Below are positions 36,752-46,514 of a DNA stretch of 64,000 nt, one piece after another. Position 1 is the first letter of the stretch, and each line of letters opens with the position of its first letter. The notes under the pieces were generated by a model, which worked only from the letters and a program-made list of their open reading frames with translations, was not told the origin of the DNA and did not search any database. Source of the DNA: Paludibacteraceae bacterium (GTDB lineage Bacteria; Bacteroidota; Bacteroidia; Bacteroidales; Paludibacteraceae); the NCBI GenBank assembly GCA_028694915.1, contig JAQVJY010000006.1, positions 1-64,000 on the forward strand, read 5' to 3'. The position numbers and the translations under genes were made by a program.

Positions 36752-37999
36752 ATGAAACGACTACTTATTGTTGCCTTGTTGGCTATGGGAATCATAGCAA
36801 CGGGTAGCGCTCAGAAATCAAATGTGTCGAAAGCTAAAAACAAAGCTTTGAACGTAGAGTCACCTGATTTTGAAGGCGCAAAAGAAGCGATTGCAGCTGC
36901 ATTACAAGATGAAAGTACTAAAAATTCAGTTGATACTTGGTATACGGCTGGTTTGGTGTACGAAAAAATCCAAGATGCTGAATATTTGAAAGAGGTTTCA
37001 GGCAAACCTGCTGATGCTACAGTAAAAGGTGAAAGTGCTATCACATCGTATGGCTATTATGTAAAAGCTTATAATATGGACTTTTTACCTAATGCAAAGG
37101 GCAAAATCAAGCCAAAATATAGTAAGAAAATTAGAACCTCTATCAAAAACTACTATTTGAACATGGCGTTTTTGAATTATGGTATTACGGAATTTAATAA
37201 GAAAAATTTTCCGAAAGCTATAGAGGTTTTTGAAATTCACACAGGCGTACCTGATTTGCAAATGTTCTCAGAAGATAATCCGTTTATTAAAGACACGGTG
37301 TATTATCAAATTCGCTATTATACAGCTTTGGCTTACGAACGTTCTGAAAATGTGGTAAAAGCTATCGAAATTTTTGATCAGATAAAAGATAAAGGTTACG
37401 AAGAAATTTTTGTTAATCAACATCTTAGCGATTTATACAAGGCTCAAAAAGATACAGTAAATTACATTCGTTCCTTAGAAGAGGGTTATAAAAGATATCC
37501 TAAAGAGTTTTTCTTTTTAGGAAACTTAATCAACTTCTACATTTTTAATGGTCAAGAACAAAAGGGTATTGACTATTTGGATAAAGCGATTGAATTAGAC
37601 CCAAATAACGCTCAATATTACAATGTAAAGGGTAGTGTTATGGAAACTTTAAACCGTATTCCAGAAGCTACAGTTGCTTATGATAAAGCGTTGACATTGA
37701 ATCCAAAATTGATGGAAGCTTGGAATAACAAAGGACGTATGGTTTACAACGAGGCTTATAAGTTCGAAGATCGTGCCGTATCTATTCGCGATCCTAAAGC
37801 ATCAGCTAATTTACAAGCTGCAGCCTTAGAGAAATTTAAAGAAGCTTTGCCATATTTTGAAAAAGCAGCGGAATTAAATCCTACAGATTTGGATAATTTG
37901 CGTACATTACGTTCCATCTATTATCGTTTGTTAAACGTTGATGCTAAAACTTACCAAGGTAAGTATGATGCTATCAATGAACAAATTAAATCATTGTAG
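36752..37999 (+). CDS. Secreted tetratricopeptide-repeat protein
   Basis: The 415-residue protein begins with a signal peptide (MKRLLIVALLAMGIIATGSAQ). The mature part holds several TPR units: near 135-170 (LNYGITEFNKKNFPKAIEVFEIH), 185-215, 265-330 (AIELDPNNAQYYNVKGSVME, ALTLNPKLMEAWNNKGRM) and 360-395. Such proteins act as periplasmic scaffolds. The gene follows gyrA by 20 bases, an arrangement I recall from other Bacteroidales. Its partner is unknown. Confidence 0.85.
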   Translation: MKRLLIVALLAMGIIATGSAQKSNVSKAKNKALNVESPDFEGAKEAIAAALQDESTKNSVDTWYTAGLVYEKIQDAEYLKEVSGKPADATVKGESAITSYGYYVKAYNMDFLPNAKGKIKPKYSKKIRTSIKNYYLNMAFLNYGITEFNKKNFPKAIEVFEIHTGVPDLQMFSEDNPFIKDTVYYQIRYYTALAYERSENVVKAIEIFDQIKDKGYEEIFVNQHLSDLYKAQKDTVNYIRSLEEGYKRYPKEFFFLGNLINFYIFNGQEQKGIDYLDKAIELDPNNAQYYNVKGSVMETLNRIPEATVAYDKALTLNPKLMEAWNNKGRMVYNEAYKFEDRAVSIRDPKASANLQAAALEKFKEALPYFEKAAELNPTDLDNLRTLRSIYYRLLNVDAKTYQGKYDAINEQIKSL

Positions 38000-38023
38000 A
38001 GTATAAGTCTCTTATAATTCAAC

Positions 38024-38063
38024 AAAAAGCGCTATTCTCGAATAAATGAGAGTAGCGTTTTTT
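38024..38063 (+). terminator. Terminator after the TPR gene
   Basis: CGCTATTCTC and GAGAGTAGCG form a 10-bp stem with one wobble pair, flanked by A and T runs, about 25 bases after the stop codon. The following 38064-38194 stretch is AT-rich and holds no gene. Confidence 0.75.
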
Positions 38064-38194
38064 ATTGTGTAGTTATAAATCATCCTTATTATTATATATT
38101 GCTTTATATTTATATTATTTAACATAATATAAATTATAAGACAAAAGTGAGCAAGCAAACAATTGAGTAGTTACAGTTTGTTTTTAAGTCTTTC

Positions 38195-39280
38195 TTAGGT
38201 GTGGAATACCAAAATTGGTGTGTGTGCGTGAAATACCATTTTGCGAGCCATACTTGGATTAAATAGCCGTGCAAATAAATTACGCTTGTGTGTGTTGAGC
38301 ACGATGAGATTGATATTTTTTTCTAAAATAAATTCATCGAATGCTTGTAACACATCGTCGCCCGAAATGACAGAATAATTAGTAGTTATCTGAGGATAAT
38401 TGGTGGCAAAGAAATCTTTGATGCCAGCTAGTTTGATGGAATTCCAATCATCACGTTTGGTTTCGAAATGAGCCAGGAATAAGTTAAACTTAAAGCCTTT
38501 CAATAAATTCATCATACGTTCAAATGATAAGAGCGTACGATCATCAAAATTAGTCGCAAATAAGATGTTTTTTATATCTTTAATAGCTTGTGCCTCAGAT
38601 GATTCAGGAATAGCTAAAACAGGAACTGACGCATGCTCAATGACTTCGGCTGTGACACTACCTATTAAATCTTCTTCTTTTTGGTTTTTGCCACGAGTAC
38701 CCATGACGACTAATACTGGTTTTTGATCATCACAATAATTTATGATAACTTCTTCTGGAACTCCTTCTAAAATTTCTGTTTTAAATTTTATATTAGGTAT
38801 TTGATTATCAGTTATTTGTTTGTTAATCTTGTGCGATAGATTATCCATATCAGCATGAATACGAGAGATATAATGTCGGAAAGCCTCTTTGTCGGATATA
38901 GCTGCTACTCCCCTATTGAAACTATATAACGTACTAGGAATGAGGTAAGCATGTAACAATACTAATTCAATATTTGGGAATTTTTCAGCTATTCGAAAGC
39001 CTATTTCACACGCTTTGAGGGAATAATCTGAAAAATCGATGGGAATCAGAATGCGCTCTACTCGTGGTTTGGGATCGTTAGATTCAGGATTTTCGATTAC
39101 GGTAAGCGCTTTTACCAAATCCGACTCATCGATACGAACTCTCACTCCTTCGGCCACAGAGGACTGTTGCTGATTAATGCTGTAAATAAATGCTTTTACG
39201 CCTGCACGCTCCAATTTCTCTTTTAAACGTTGTGCGTGTTCATAGCTACGAATGGCAATGGTAATGAGTTTATCTTTCAT
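38195..39280 (-). CDS. Universal stress protein with extra N-terminal domain
   Basis: The 361-residue protein has a short N-terminal domain (1-65) that resembles the DUF2007 signal-transducing fold (ITIAIRSYEHAQRLKEKLERAG, then IDESDLVKALTVIE), followed by two UspA domains: first about 75-220 (RILIPIDFSDYSLKACEIGF, VLVVMGTRGKNQKEEDLIGSVTAEVIEHASVPVLAIPE in parts) and second about 228-361 (NILFATNFDDR, LIVLNTHKRNLFARLFNPSMARKM). The G-x(9)-G-S/T ATP motif is recognisable in the first only. A cytosolic stress role is likely. It is a single gene. Confidence 0.85.
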   Translation of the reverse strand: MKDKLITIAIRSYEHAQRLKEKLERAGVKAFIYSINQQQSSVAEGVRVRIDESDLVKALTVIENPESNDPKPRVERILIPIDFSDYSLKACEIGFRIAEKFPNIELVLLHAYLIPSTLYSFNRGVAAISDKEAFRHYISRIHADMDNLSHKINKQITDNQIPNIKFKTEILEGVPEEVIINYCDDQKPVLVVMGTRGKNQKEEDLIGSVTAEVIEHASVPVLAIPESSEAQAIKDIKNILFATNFDDRTLLSFERMMNLLKGFKFNLFLAHFETKRDDWNSIKLAGIKDFFATNYPQITTNYSVISGDDVLQAFDEFILEKNINLIVLNTHKRNLFARLFNPSMARKMVFHAHTPILVFHT

Positions 39281-39346
39281 GATAGTAAGATAATAGTTTG
39301 TGTGGTAAAAGTACTAAAAATTGTAATTGATTCAAAAAAAATACCT

Positions 39347-39354
39347 TATCTTTG
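39347..39354 (+). promoter_or_regulatory. -7 promoter box of the small membrane protein gene
   Basis: TATCTTTG lies 33 bases ahead of ATG 39388 and excludes the longer in-frame start at 39352. Confidence 0.6.
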
Positions 39355-39387
39355 AAAAAAATAAATGAACACCTAAATGGATTATGT

Positions 39388-39759
39388 ATGAAAACAAAAA
39401 TTATTACTATTGCCTCAATCGTTATTCTTCTCATTTTAGTTGGTTTTTTCTATTTTCGCTTTTACTTTGTATTCGGTGAAGGTGTTAAAGCTGGTGAGCT
39501 AAATTACATGGTGTATAAAGGCTACGTGTTTAAAACATACGAAGGAAAATTAATACAACGTGGTTTTAAAGGTCAAGCAGCGGGTACTATTCAATCGTAT
39601 GAATTTCAATTTTCGGTAGAAGATGAAGCGGTGGCCGATTCGTTGATGCGGTGCAGTGGCAAAGAGGTGGAACTCCATTATAAAGAGTACATCGCTCCCC
39701 TACCTTGGCGTGGTGTTAGTGTGTTTGTGGTCGATGAAATTATCCATGTGGCTAAATAA
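39388..39759 (+). CDS. Small single-span membrane-anchored protein, function unknown
   Basis: From ATG 39388 the protein has 123 residues: one N-terminal membrane helix (about 6-27) and a soluble beta-rich domain (GVKAGELNYMVYKGYVFKTYEGKL, then QSYEFQFSVEDEAVADSL and VELHYKEYIAPLPWRG). I recall similar short Bacteroidales proteins mislabelled as 6-phosphogluconate dehydrogenase; nothing in the sequence supports that. It likely hangs into the periplasm. A terminator separates it from valS. Confidence 0.75.
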   Translation: MKTKIITIASIVILLILVGFFYFRFYFVFGEGVKAGELNYMVYKGYVFKTYEGKLIQRGFKGQAAGTIQSYEFQFSVEDEAVADSLMRCSGKEVELHYKEYIAPLPWRGVSVFVVDEIIHVAK

Positions 39760-39849
39760 GGTGTTATTTTAAATAAATAATTGATTTATAATTGTTTATA
39801 ATGTTGCGAATATATTTACACTTTATAAAATAACTGATAATTCGCAATT

Positions 39850-39882
39850 AAAATCAGGGGTTTTATAGTCCTGATTTTTTTT
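39850..39882 (+). terminator. Terminator ahead of valS
   Basis: AAAATCAGG and CCTGATTTT form a 9-bp stem with a T run after it. It ends the transcript of the small membrane protein. Confidence 0.75.
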
Positions 39883-39883
39883 A

Positions 39884-39891
39884 TAACTTTG
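39884..39891 (+). promoter_or_regulatory. -7 promoter box of valS
   Basis: TAACTTTG fits TAnnTTTG and lies 36 bases ahead of the valS ATG, directly after the terminator. Confidence 0.6.
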
Positions 39892-39927
39892 TAGCTCTAA
39901 AAACTATCAACAAAATTCTTTATAACA

Positions 39928-42546
39928 ATGGAATTAGCCAGTAAATACAATCCTGCTGACATCGAATCGAAGTGGTATCAGTATTGGATGGACCATGCTT
40001 TTTTTGCGTCAAAACCTGACGGTCGTGAACCTTATACTATCGTTATTCCTCCGCCAAATGTGACTGGTGTTTTGCACATGGGTCACATGTTGAACAATAC
40101 CATTCAGGATATTTTAGTACGTCGTGCGCGTATGACAGGCAAAAATGCTTGTTGGGTACCTGGTACCGACCACGCTTCTATTGCAACAGAAGCCAAGGTG
40201 GTGAATCGTTTGGCGCAACAAGGCGTTAAGAAAACAGATTTGAGCCGTGAGGATTTCTTGAAACACGCGTGGGATTGGACCGATGAACATGGTGGCATCA
40301 TTTTGAAACAATTACGTAAATTGGGTGCTTCGTGCGATTGGGATCGTACCGCTTTTACTATGGACGATGTGCGTTCAGAAAGCGTTCTCAAAGTGTTCTG
40401 CGATTTATATAATAAAGGATTGATTTACAGAGGTGTGCGCATGGTTAACTGGGATCCGCAAGCACTGACTGCCCTTTCGGACGAAGAGGTTCTATTTAAA
40501 GAACAACAAGGAAAACTTTACTATTTACGTTATAAAATTGAAGGTGAAGATGGTTATGCAGTAGTGGCAACTACGCGTCCTGAAACGATTATGGGCGATA
40601 CTGCTATGTGTATTAATCCAAATGATCCTAAAAATGCCCATTTAAAAGGCAAAAAGGTGATTGTGCCGTTGGTTGGTCGTGTAATTCCGGTGATTGAAGA
40701 TGATTATGTGGATATTGAATTTGGTACAGGTTGCTTGAAAGTAACGCCAGCTCACGATGTGAACGACTATATGTTGGGCGAAAAATATAACTTGCCAAGT
40801 ATCGATATTTTCAATGATAATGGTACTTTGAGCGCTGCTGCTGGCTTATACGTGGGCATCGATCGCTTTGAAGTGCGAACTCAAATTGAAAAAGATTTGG
40901 CTGCCGCTAATTTACTCGAAAAGGTGGAAGCGTATACCAACAAAGTGGGTTATTCGGAACGTACCAATGTGGTGATTGAACCTAAATTATCGATGCAGTG
41001 GTTCTTGAAAATGGAACACTTGGCGGAAATTGCGCTAAAACCTGTGATGGACGACGATATTAAGTTTTATCCTGCTAAATATAAAAATACGTACCGCCAT
41101 TGGCTCGAAAATATTAAGGATTGGTGCATCAGTCGCCAATTGTGGTGGGGACACCGTATTCCTGCTTGGTTTTTGCCAGAAGGTGGTTATGTAGTGGCCG
41201 AAACTGCCGAAAAAGCACTTGAAGCTGCTCGTGAAAAAACGGGTAATAACGAATTGCAATTAAGTGATTTACGACAAGATGAAGATTGCTTAGATACGTG
41301 GTTTTCCTCGTGGTTGTGGCCTATTGCTTTGTTCGATGGCATTCGTCGTCCAGGCAATGAAGAAATTAATTACTATTACCCTACTGCCGACTTGGTAACA
41401 GGTCCAGATATTATTTTCTTTTGGGTGGCGCGTATGATTATGGCTGGTTACGAATACGAAGGTAAAATGCCATTTAAAAACGTCTATTTTACTGGTATTG
41501 TACGCGATAATTTAGGTCGAAAAATGAGCAAATCGCTTGGTAATTCGCCTGATCCATTGGAGTTGATTGAACGTTTTGGTGCCGATGGTGTGCGCATGGG
41601 TATGATGCTAGCTGCACCGGCAGGAAATGATATTTTATTCGACGAAAGTTTGTGCGAACAAGGACGTAACTTCAATAATAAAATTTGGAATGCATTGCGT
41701 TTGGTAAAAGGCTGGCAAGTAGCTGATATTGAACAACCTGAATCGTCAAAAATTGCGATCGATTGGTTTAATGCGCAATTGAGTGCTACCATTGATGAAT
41801 TGAATGATGATTTTGACAAATATCGTTTGAGTGAAGCGTTGATGACGGTTTATAAACTCTTCTGGGATGAATTTTCATCGTGGTATTTGGAGTTGGTGAA
41901 ACCCGCTTATCAACAACCTATTGATGCGGCTACATACGCAGCAACATTGGCATTCTTCGAAAAATTGACCTTACTACTCCACCCATTTATGCCATTTATC
42001 ACCGAAGAAATTTGGCAAGCTTTGGCCGACCGTAAATCGGGCGCAAGTGTGATGGTAGAACAAATGCCAACGGCTGATTATAAAAATGCTGATTTGTTAC
42101 GCGATTTTGAGTTGGTAAAAGAACTGATTGCTGGCGTGCGTTCGGTACGTTTAGAACGTAATATTCCGAATAAAGATGCCTTGACTTTGCGTATTGCATC
42201 GGGTGAACACAACGACGCGTATAATTCCGTAATTGCCAAGTTGTGTAACTTGGAGGCGATTTTACGTGGCGATAAAGATGCTACTTCAGCTTCGTTTATG
42301 GTACGCACTACGGAATATGCGGTGCCACTTGGTAATATGATTAATGCCGACGAAGAGATTGCTAAAATGGAAACTGAAATCGGTTATTTACAAGGTTTCT
42401 TGAAATCGGTGATGGTGAAATTGAGCAACGAGCGTTTTGTGGCGAATGCTAAACCAGAAGTGGTTGAAAATGAACGCAAAAAGCAGGCGGACGCCGAAAG
42501 TAAAATTCAAACTTTACAAGAAAGTATTCAACAACTGAAGGGCTAA
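39928..42546 (+). CDS. valS: Valyl-tRNA synthetase
   Basis: ValS charges tRNA-Val with valine. The 872-residue class I synthetase shows [15 protein letters not shown] with the HIGH-type motif near 42-52, the editing domain ([14 protein letters not shown] near 215), the KMSKS motif in [14 protein letters not shown] near 532, and a C-terminal coiled-coil arm (from about 805, [21 protein letters not shown] in parts). All parts are present and the length is normal. Confidence 0.97.
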   Translation: MELASKYNPADIESKWYQYWMDHAFFASKPDGREPYTIVIPPPNVTGVLHMGHMLNNTIQDILVRRARMTGKNACWVPGTDHASIATEAKVVNRLAQQGVKKTDLSREDFLKHAWDWTDEHGGIILKQLRKLGASCDWDRTAFTMDDVRSESVLKVFCDLYNKGLIYRGVRMVNWDPQALTALSDEEVLFKEQQGKLYYLRYKIEGEDGYAVVATTRPETIMGDTAMCINPNDPKNAHLKGKKVIVPLVGRVIPVIEDDYVDIEFGTGCLKVTPAHDVNDYMLGEKYNLPSIDIFNDNGTLSAAAGLYVGIDRFEVRTQIEKDLAAANLLEKVEAYTNKVGYSERTNVVIEPKLSMQWFLKMEHLAEIALKPVMDDDIKFYPAKYKNTYRHWLENIKDWCISRQLWWGHRIPAWFLPEGGYVVAETAEKALEAAREKTGNNELQLSDLRQDEDCLDTWFSSWLWPIALFDGIRRPGNEEINYYYPTADLVTGPDIIFFWVARMIMAGYEYEGKMPFKNVYFTGIVRDNLGRKMSKSLGNSPDPLELIERFGADGVRMGMMLAAPAGNDILFDESLCEQGRNFNNKIWNALRLVKGWQVADIEQPESSKIAIDWFNAQLSATIDELNDDFDKYRLSEALMTVYKLFWDEFSSWYLELVKPAYQQPIDAATYAATLAFFEKLTLLLHPFMPFITEEIWQALADRKSGASVMVEQMPTADYKNADLLRDFELVKELIAGVRSVRLERNIPNKDALTLRIASGEHNDAYNSVIAKLCNLEAILRGDKDATSASFMVRTTEYAVPLGNMINADEEIAKMETEIGYLQGFLKSVMVKLSNERFVANAKPEVVENERKKQADAESKIQTLQESIQQLKG

Positions 42547-42568
42547 TACCCTATTGGGTTTATAGTGT

Positions 42569-42604
42569 AAAAAGCCTTTGTAACGGATGTTGCAAAGGCT
42601 TTTT
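42569..42604. terminator. Two-way terminator between valS and the carotenoid operon
   Basis: AAAAAGCCTTTG and CAAAGGCTTTTT form a 12-bp perfect stem with a 12-base loop. It lies between convergent transcripts and serves both. Confidence 0.9.
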
Positions 42605-42622
42605 TACGTTATGGTGTGCCTG

Positions 42623-43198
42623 TTACATCACAATATCGATGTGATATTTGGCGAGTAAGCCCGAAACGCCTAACAAGGAAAACTTGGCGTTTTTCAGACG
42701 ATTGATTTCTGGATCGATGTTATAGTTGTAGGCGGTTGTAAAATCTACTTTTTCCAGATTTGTACGGTCGAATGCCGCACCCGCTAAATCACACTGATCG
42801 AATTTTGAACCCGTTAAAACAGATTCGGTAAAATCTACGCCTTGTAGTTTAGAGTCTTTAAAGAGCGTTTTAGGACTTCGTACTTGGTAAAAGGATGAAT
42901 CGTTCAGTTGGCAGTTGTCGAATGCAACGGCGAATCCGAATTTATGACAACTTTCGAAATGTAGCCCTAGCATTTTACAATCTTTGAATGTAATATCCTG
43001 AAAACCTGTTTTATCGAGTTTGGCTAAACTTAAATTACAACTATTGAAAGCACACGTTATAAAGGTGACACCCGATAAATCGGTATTTGAAAAGTCACAC
43101 AGATTGAATGTACATCCTTCGTATTCGCCTGGTTCAAAACCACTCTCTTGAAAATGGAGTTTCTCAAAAATCTGGTTTTCAATGTATTGCCTTTCCAT
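42623..43198 (-). CDS. Qnr-like pentapeptide-repeat protein
   Basis: The 191-residue protein is built of pentapeptide repeats A(D/N)LXX: FNLCDFSNTDLSG, CAFNSCNLSLAKLD, CQLNDSSFYQV, SKLQGVDFTESVLTGSKFDQCDL and so on, which fold into a right-handed square beta-helix. The C-terminal helix region, with IDPEINRLKNAKFSLLGVSGLL, is that of the Qnr/McbG type that mimics DNA and protects gyrase. It starts 7 bases after crtI and ends the carotenoid operon. Whether it guards gyrase from a drug or has another role is not known. Confidence 0.85.
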   Translation of the reverse strand: MERQYIENQIFEKLHFQESGFEPGEYEGCTFNLCDFSNTDLSGVTFITCAFNSCNLSLAKLDKTGFQDITFKDCKMLGLHFESCHKFGFAVAFDNCQLNDSSFYQVRSPKTLFKDSKLQGVDFTESVLTGSKFDQCDLAGAAFDRTNLEKVDFTTAYNYNIDPEINRLKNAKFSLLGVSGLLAKYHIDIVM

Positions 43199-43205
43199 GT
43201 TTATA

Positions 43206-44693
43206 TTACTTTTTCAACTGTCTTAGTACTCGTTCAGTGACTAATTTAGAGCTAATAATCGCCATTGGTAAACCCGCACCAGGAATAGTAGACGCGCCTA
43301 CATAAAATACATTTTTGTATTTTTCATCGTGGTTTTTTGGTCGGAAAGCCCCAATTTGCATCATAGTATGTGCTAAACCGAGTCCACTGCCCTTGTATAA
43401 GCCAAACTGTTGTTGCCAATCTTCGGGTGTGTACACGGTGCGCGACACAATGTCTGGTCGAATGTCTTGTCCAATGCGTTGCGAGAAATTGTCGATAATG
43501 CTATTTACAACGTCGTCTTTGTCACTCCAGTCGGTTTTGTGCAGTAAGTTTGGTACAGGACACACAAAAAAGAGACTTTCGCAGCCTTCGGGCGCACAAT
43601 CAGGATTGTGTTTTGACACCACATTTACGTAGTAATAAGGTTTTTCGAGCGTTCCTGGTTCGCTCAGTACTTTGTTGGCGTACTCTTTATAGTTGGAGCC
43701 TAAGTAGTAATTGTGATGATTCACATGTGGTAATTTACCTTTGATACCAATGTAAAACGTGAGGTAACCCATAGTCCACTGCATGCGGTTCATGCGTGCT
43801 GTAGAAAATGCTTTCCGTTTGAAAATACGGTGACGCCACACGGCTGCATCGGCGTTAATGACATAGGTATCGGCACGCCAAACGTGATTAGTAGAATCGA
43901 TTAAATGGCTGATTTCTTTATCGTTATTCTTGGTTTCGTAATCTACTATTTCGGTGTTATAAGTGATTTTTACACCCGCTTTTTCGAGTTCGCGCACCAA
44001 TCCAACTACAATTTGATACATCCCACCCTTCACGTTGTAGTAACCATCGTGTTTGAATTCCGTATACGATAGCAAGGTGTAAATTGCCATCGTGTCGAAT
44101 GGTGTTCTGCCGAGGAAAAACGCCACTAACGATAGAATTTCGCGTACCTCTTTCGATGAGAAATTGCGCGACACTTGATTCCAAAAATTACGTGTGAGTA
44201 CGGGCAAATGTACAGGATTTACCTGCATCAGTGAACTCATGTAATCGAAAATGGAGTCAAAATTGTTTTTGATGACAATATCTACGGTGTCGTTAAAAAT
44301 TTGTCCCGATTTATCGAGGTATTTTTCCATTTTAGCCTTGAATTCTGGTTCTAAATCTTTGAATTGTTCGGCTAAACGGTCGATATCCTTGTATAAATGG
44401 TAATTTTTCTGTGGATTATCGCTGAAATTCACACTGTAAAGTGGATCGAGCTCTACAAATTCAAATGGCATGTCGATACCACAATCGTGTACAAATTCGG
44501 CAAATTCGTAGCTCATGCTAAAGAAGCTCGGACCCGTGTCGAATGTAAAACCATCTTTTTTAATTTGGTTGAGTCGTCCGCCTGCTTGTGCGTTTTTTTC
44601 TACTATTTCTACCTCGTAACCTTCTTTGGCTAAGCGTAATGCGGTGGCTAAACCACCGATTCCTGCGCCCACAATTAAGACTTTTTGTTTCAT
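43206..44693 (-). CDS. crtI: Phytoene desaturase (CrtI family)
   Basis: CrtI-type desaturases add double bonds to phytoene (or diapophytoene) with FAD. The 495-residue protein opens with the dinucleotide motif VLIVGAGIGGLATALRLAKEG and the FAD-binding GGRLNQIKKDGFTFDTGPSFF in parts, has the central NVKGGMYQIVVGLV, and ends with the family signature FYVGASTIPGAGLPMAIISSKLV in parts. It is the seventh gene of the carotenoid operon. The number of desaturation steps cannot be read off the sequence. Confidence 0.94.
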   Translation of the reverse strand: MKQKVLIVGAGIGGLATALRLAKEGYEVEIVEKNAQAGGRLNQIKKDGFTFDTGPSFFSMSYEFAEFVHDCGIDMPFEFVELDPLYSVNFSDNPQKNYHLYKDIDRLAEQFKDLEPEFKAKMEKYLDKSGQIFNDTVDIVIKNNFDSIFDYMSSLMQVNPVHLPVLTRNFWNQVSRNFSSKEVREILSLVAFFLGRTPFDTMAIYTLLSYTEFKHDGYYNVKGGMYQIVVGLVRELEKAGVKITYNTEIVDYETKNNDKEISHLIDSTNHVWRADTYVINADAAVWRHRIFKRKAFSTARMNRMQWTMGYLTFYIGIKGKLPHVNHHNYYLGSNYKEYANKVLSEPGTLEKPYYYVNVVSKHNPDCAPEGCESLFFVCPVPNLLHKTDWSDKDDVVNSIIDNFSQRIGQDIRPDIVSRTVYTPEDWQQQFGLYKGSGLGLAHTMMQIGAFRPKNHDEKYKNVFYVGASTIPGAGLPMAIISSKLVTERVLRQLKK

Positions 44694-44706
44694 AGTTAGT
44701 TGGATT

Positions 44707-45450
44707 TTATGGTTTTTTTGTTTCTTTTAAAATGGCTGGATATAATTCGTCGCGTACCCAACGGAAATTGGGCTCTAGGGCTAGAATTTTTTCGTAATAG
44801 GCTTTTGCGGTAGCTTTTTGTCCTATTTTATCGTAGGCTTTAGCCATAGTTACGAGCAAACTCAGGTAATTCCAATCGTTGGCAATTATGGATGGATGTT
44901 GTTCCATCAATTTCTGAGCTTGTAGATAATGGCTGAGAGCTAACTTTTTAGAACCACCAAATGCTTCGGGCATATAGAATTGCGTGTTGCCATAGGCCAA
45001 ATGTGCCAGTGGATTTTTAGCATCAAGTTTCAAAGCCTCTTTAGCTGCACTGATACTGCTTGGCCCTTCGAAAGGAGCGCGTATAGGAGCAAGCCCTATC
45101 TTAAATCCATAAATGGATGCTTTGTAAGCATTTATGTGCGACAGTTTTTCTTTTTTCTTTTTCAACTTTTCCACATTCGCTTCTAATTTTCCGAGGTACA
45201 ATTTAGCTTCGTCGCTGCGTTTGAGCCCGATACAATAACCAACATAGCCATATTGGTAGTTGATAAGTTCTAAGGTTAATGCGTGGTTGTGCTGTTCATC
45301 GCGCTCCATTTCGTCAATAATACGTTTCCACGTATCCATTTTATTGGATATGTAGGCGTTGTAAATGGCACTTTTATAATCTTTTTGTGCCATTATACTC
45401 GTTGCGAAAGCGATTAATAGTGCCATTATGAGATATTTCTTCCTTTCCAT
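44707..45450 (-). CDS. Secreted TPR-like protein in the carotenoid operon
   Basis: The 247-residue protein starts with a signal peptide (MERKKYLIMALLIAFATSIMAQ); a second ATG at 45426 overlaps the previous stop codon as TAATG but would lose the Lys-rich signal start. The mature part is helical with TPR-like units (LKLDAKNPLAHLAYGNTQFY, YDKIGQKATAKAYYEKILALEPNF in parts). It overlaps the glycosyltransferase gene by 25 bases, so it is translated with it. A scaffold role at the envelope is possible; nothing links it to a carotenoid reaction. Confidence 0.8.
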   Translation of the reverse strand: MERKKYLIMALLIAFATSIMAQKDYKSAIYNAYISNKMDTWKRIIDEMERDEQHNHALTLELINYQYGYVGYCIGLKRSDEAKLYLGKLEANVEKLKKKKEKLSHINAYKASIYGFKIGLAPIRAPFEGPSSISAAKEALKLDAKNPLAHLAYGNTQFYMPEAFGGSKKLALSHYLQAQKLMEQHPSIIANDWNYLSLLVTMAKAYDKIGQKATAKAYYEKILALEPNFRWVRDELYPAILKETKKP

Positions 45451-46514
45451 TCGTGTTTGTGTGTTAAGCGGTTATAAATACCTTTCCAAATGATAAATCC
45501 GAGGGTTATTTGTTGTGGAATCAAGTTTATACAGTTGCGCCAAACAGATTGTCGGCTTGCTATGGAAACTAACATTCGTATTAATAAAAGTGCTGTAAAA
45601 TAAATTATTACAAATTCTAAATGAAGCGATGCTAGAACAGGTATAAAACCCCATGTGGTGATGAACCAAAACAGTGTAGCCATACTGCCAGAACCACCAA
45701 AGAGTTGTAGTATGTTGCGTGAAAACCCGTTAGTAGCCTCTTGGTAAGTGTTATACATTCGGCAACTCATGGTTTCGTCGCCCAGTAAACACGCTATTTT
45801 GCAGTGCGTACGTTTGAGCAAACGCGCAATGGCAATATCTTCTACGAGTTGTTGTTTTACCTGTTTATGTGGCTCTATGGTGCGATAATTGGCCGCATTA
45901 AATAACATGAATTGTCCATTGGCAGCCGAATGCGAGGGAAACCACGATTTCTGTACAAATACAAGTGGTAATAATGTGAGCAAAATATAGTTCATCAGTG
46001 GAACGGTAAGACGTTCGCCCCAACTCTGCATCTCTTGTTTTGGAAATAAACTTAATAACGTTAGTTTATTTTTAACCATCATAGCTACTGTACGCCCAAT
46101 AATAGCTCCTTTAATACGCACATCGGCATCGAGAAATAGAAAATAAGAACCTGAAGCGTGTTGTGCCAATTCGTGGCAAGCGCGACTTTTACCTAACCAA
46201 TCGGACGGCAATGCGCTACCATTGATTAAATGAAAACGCGCATCTTTTTGCACGTACTGCTCTACCTGTTGCGCTGTATTATCGCTCGATTGATCGTTAT
46301 ACACAAACACCTCAATATTTTGATAATCTTGCTGTTGTAAGTCATTTAGCAGTTTCCCAATTGTTTTTTCCTCGTTACGAGCAGGAATAAGAATGGATAC
46401 CAAAACCTCTTGTGCCGACGATTTTGGTAATCGTTGTTTAAACACCACATTCATCAGAGCCACCATCAACTGAATGGCTGTGAATGCTATGACTATGTAA
46501 GCGAGATAATTCAT
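45426..46514 (-). CDS. Membrane glycosyltransferase family 2, carotenoid operon
   Basis: The 362-residue protein has an N-terminal membrane helix, a GT-A domain with VSILIPARNEEKTIGKLL near 40-57, VYNDQSSDNT, and the metal-binding DAD in FLFLDADVRIKG near 130, then LVEDIAIARLLKR and three C-terminal membrane helices. It resembles HpnB- and CrtQ-like transferases. In this operon it probably adds a sugar to a hydroxylated carotenoid. Its ATG overlaps the acyltransferase stop codon as ATGA. Confidence 0.88.
   Translation of the reverse strand: MNYLAYIVIAFTAIQLMVALMNVVFKQRLPKSSAQEVLVSILIPARNEEKTIGKLLNDLQQQDYQNIEVFVYNDQSSDNTAQQVEQYVQKDARFHLINGSALPSDWLGKSRACHELAQHASGSYFLFLDADVRIKGAIIGRTVAMMVKNKLTLLSLFPKQEMQSWGERLTVPLMNYILLTLLPLVFVQKSWFPSHSAANGQFMLFNAANYRTIEPHKQVKQQLVEDIAIARLLKRTHCKIACLLGDETMSCRMYNTYQEATNGFSRNILQLFGGSGSMATLFWFITTWGFIPVLASLHLEFVIIYFTALLLIRMLVSIASRQSVWRNCINLIPQQITLGFIIWKGIYNRLTHKHEWKGRNIS

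Noticed and set aside
43315..43632. A 105-codon plus-strand frame opposite crtI
   Set aside because: Antisense to a complete phytoene desaturase with intact FAD motifs; no independent support.
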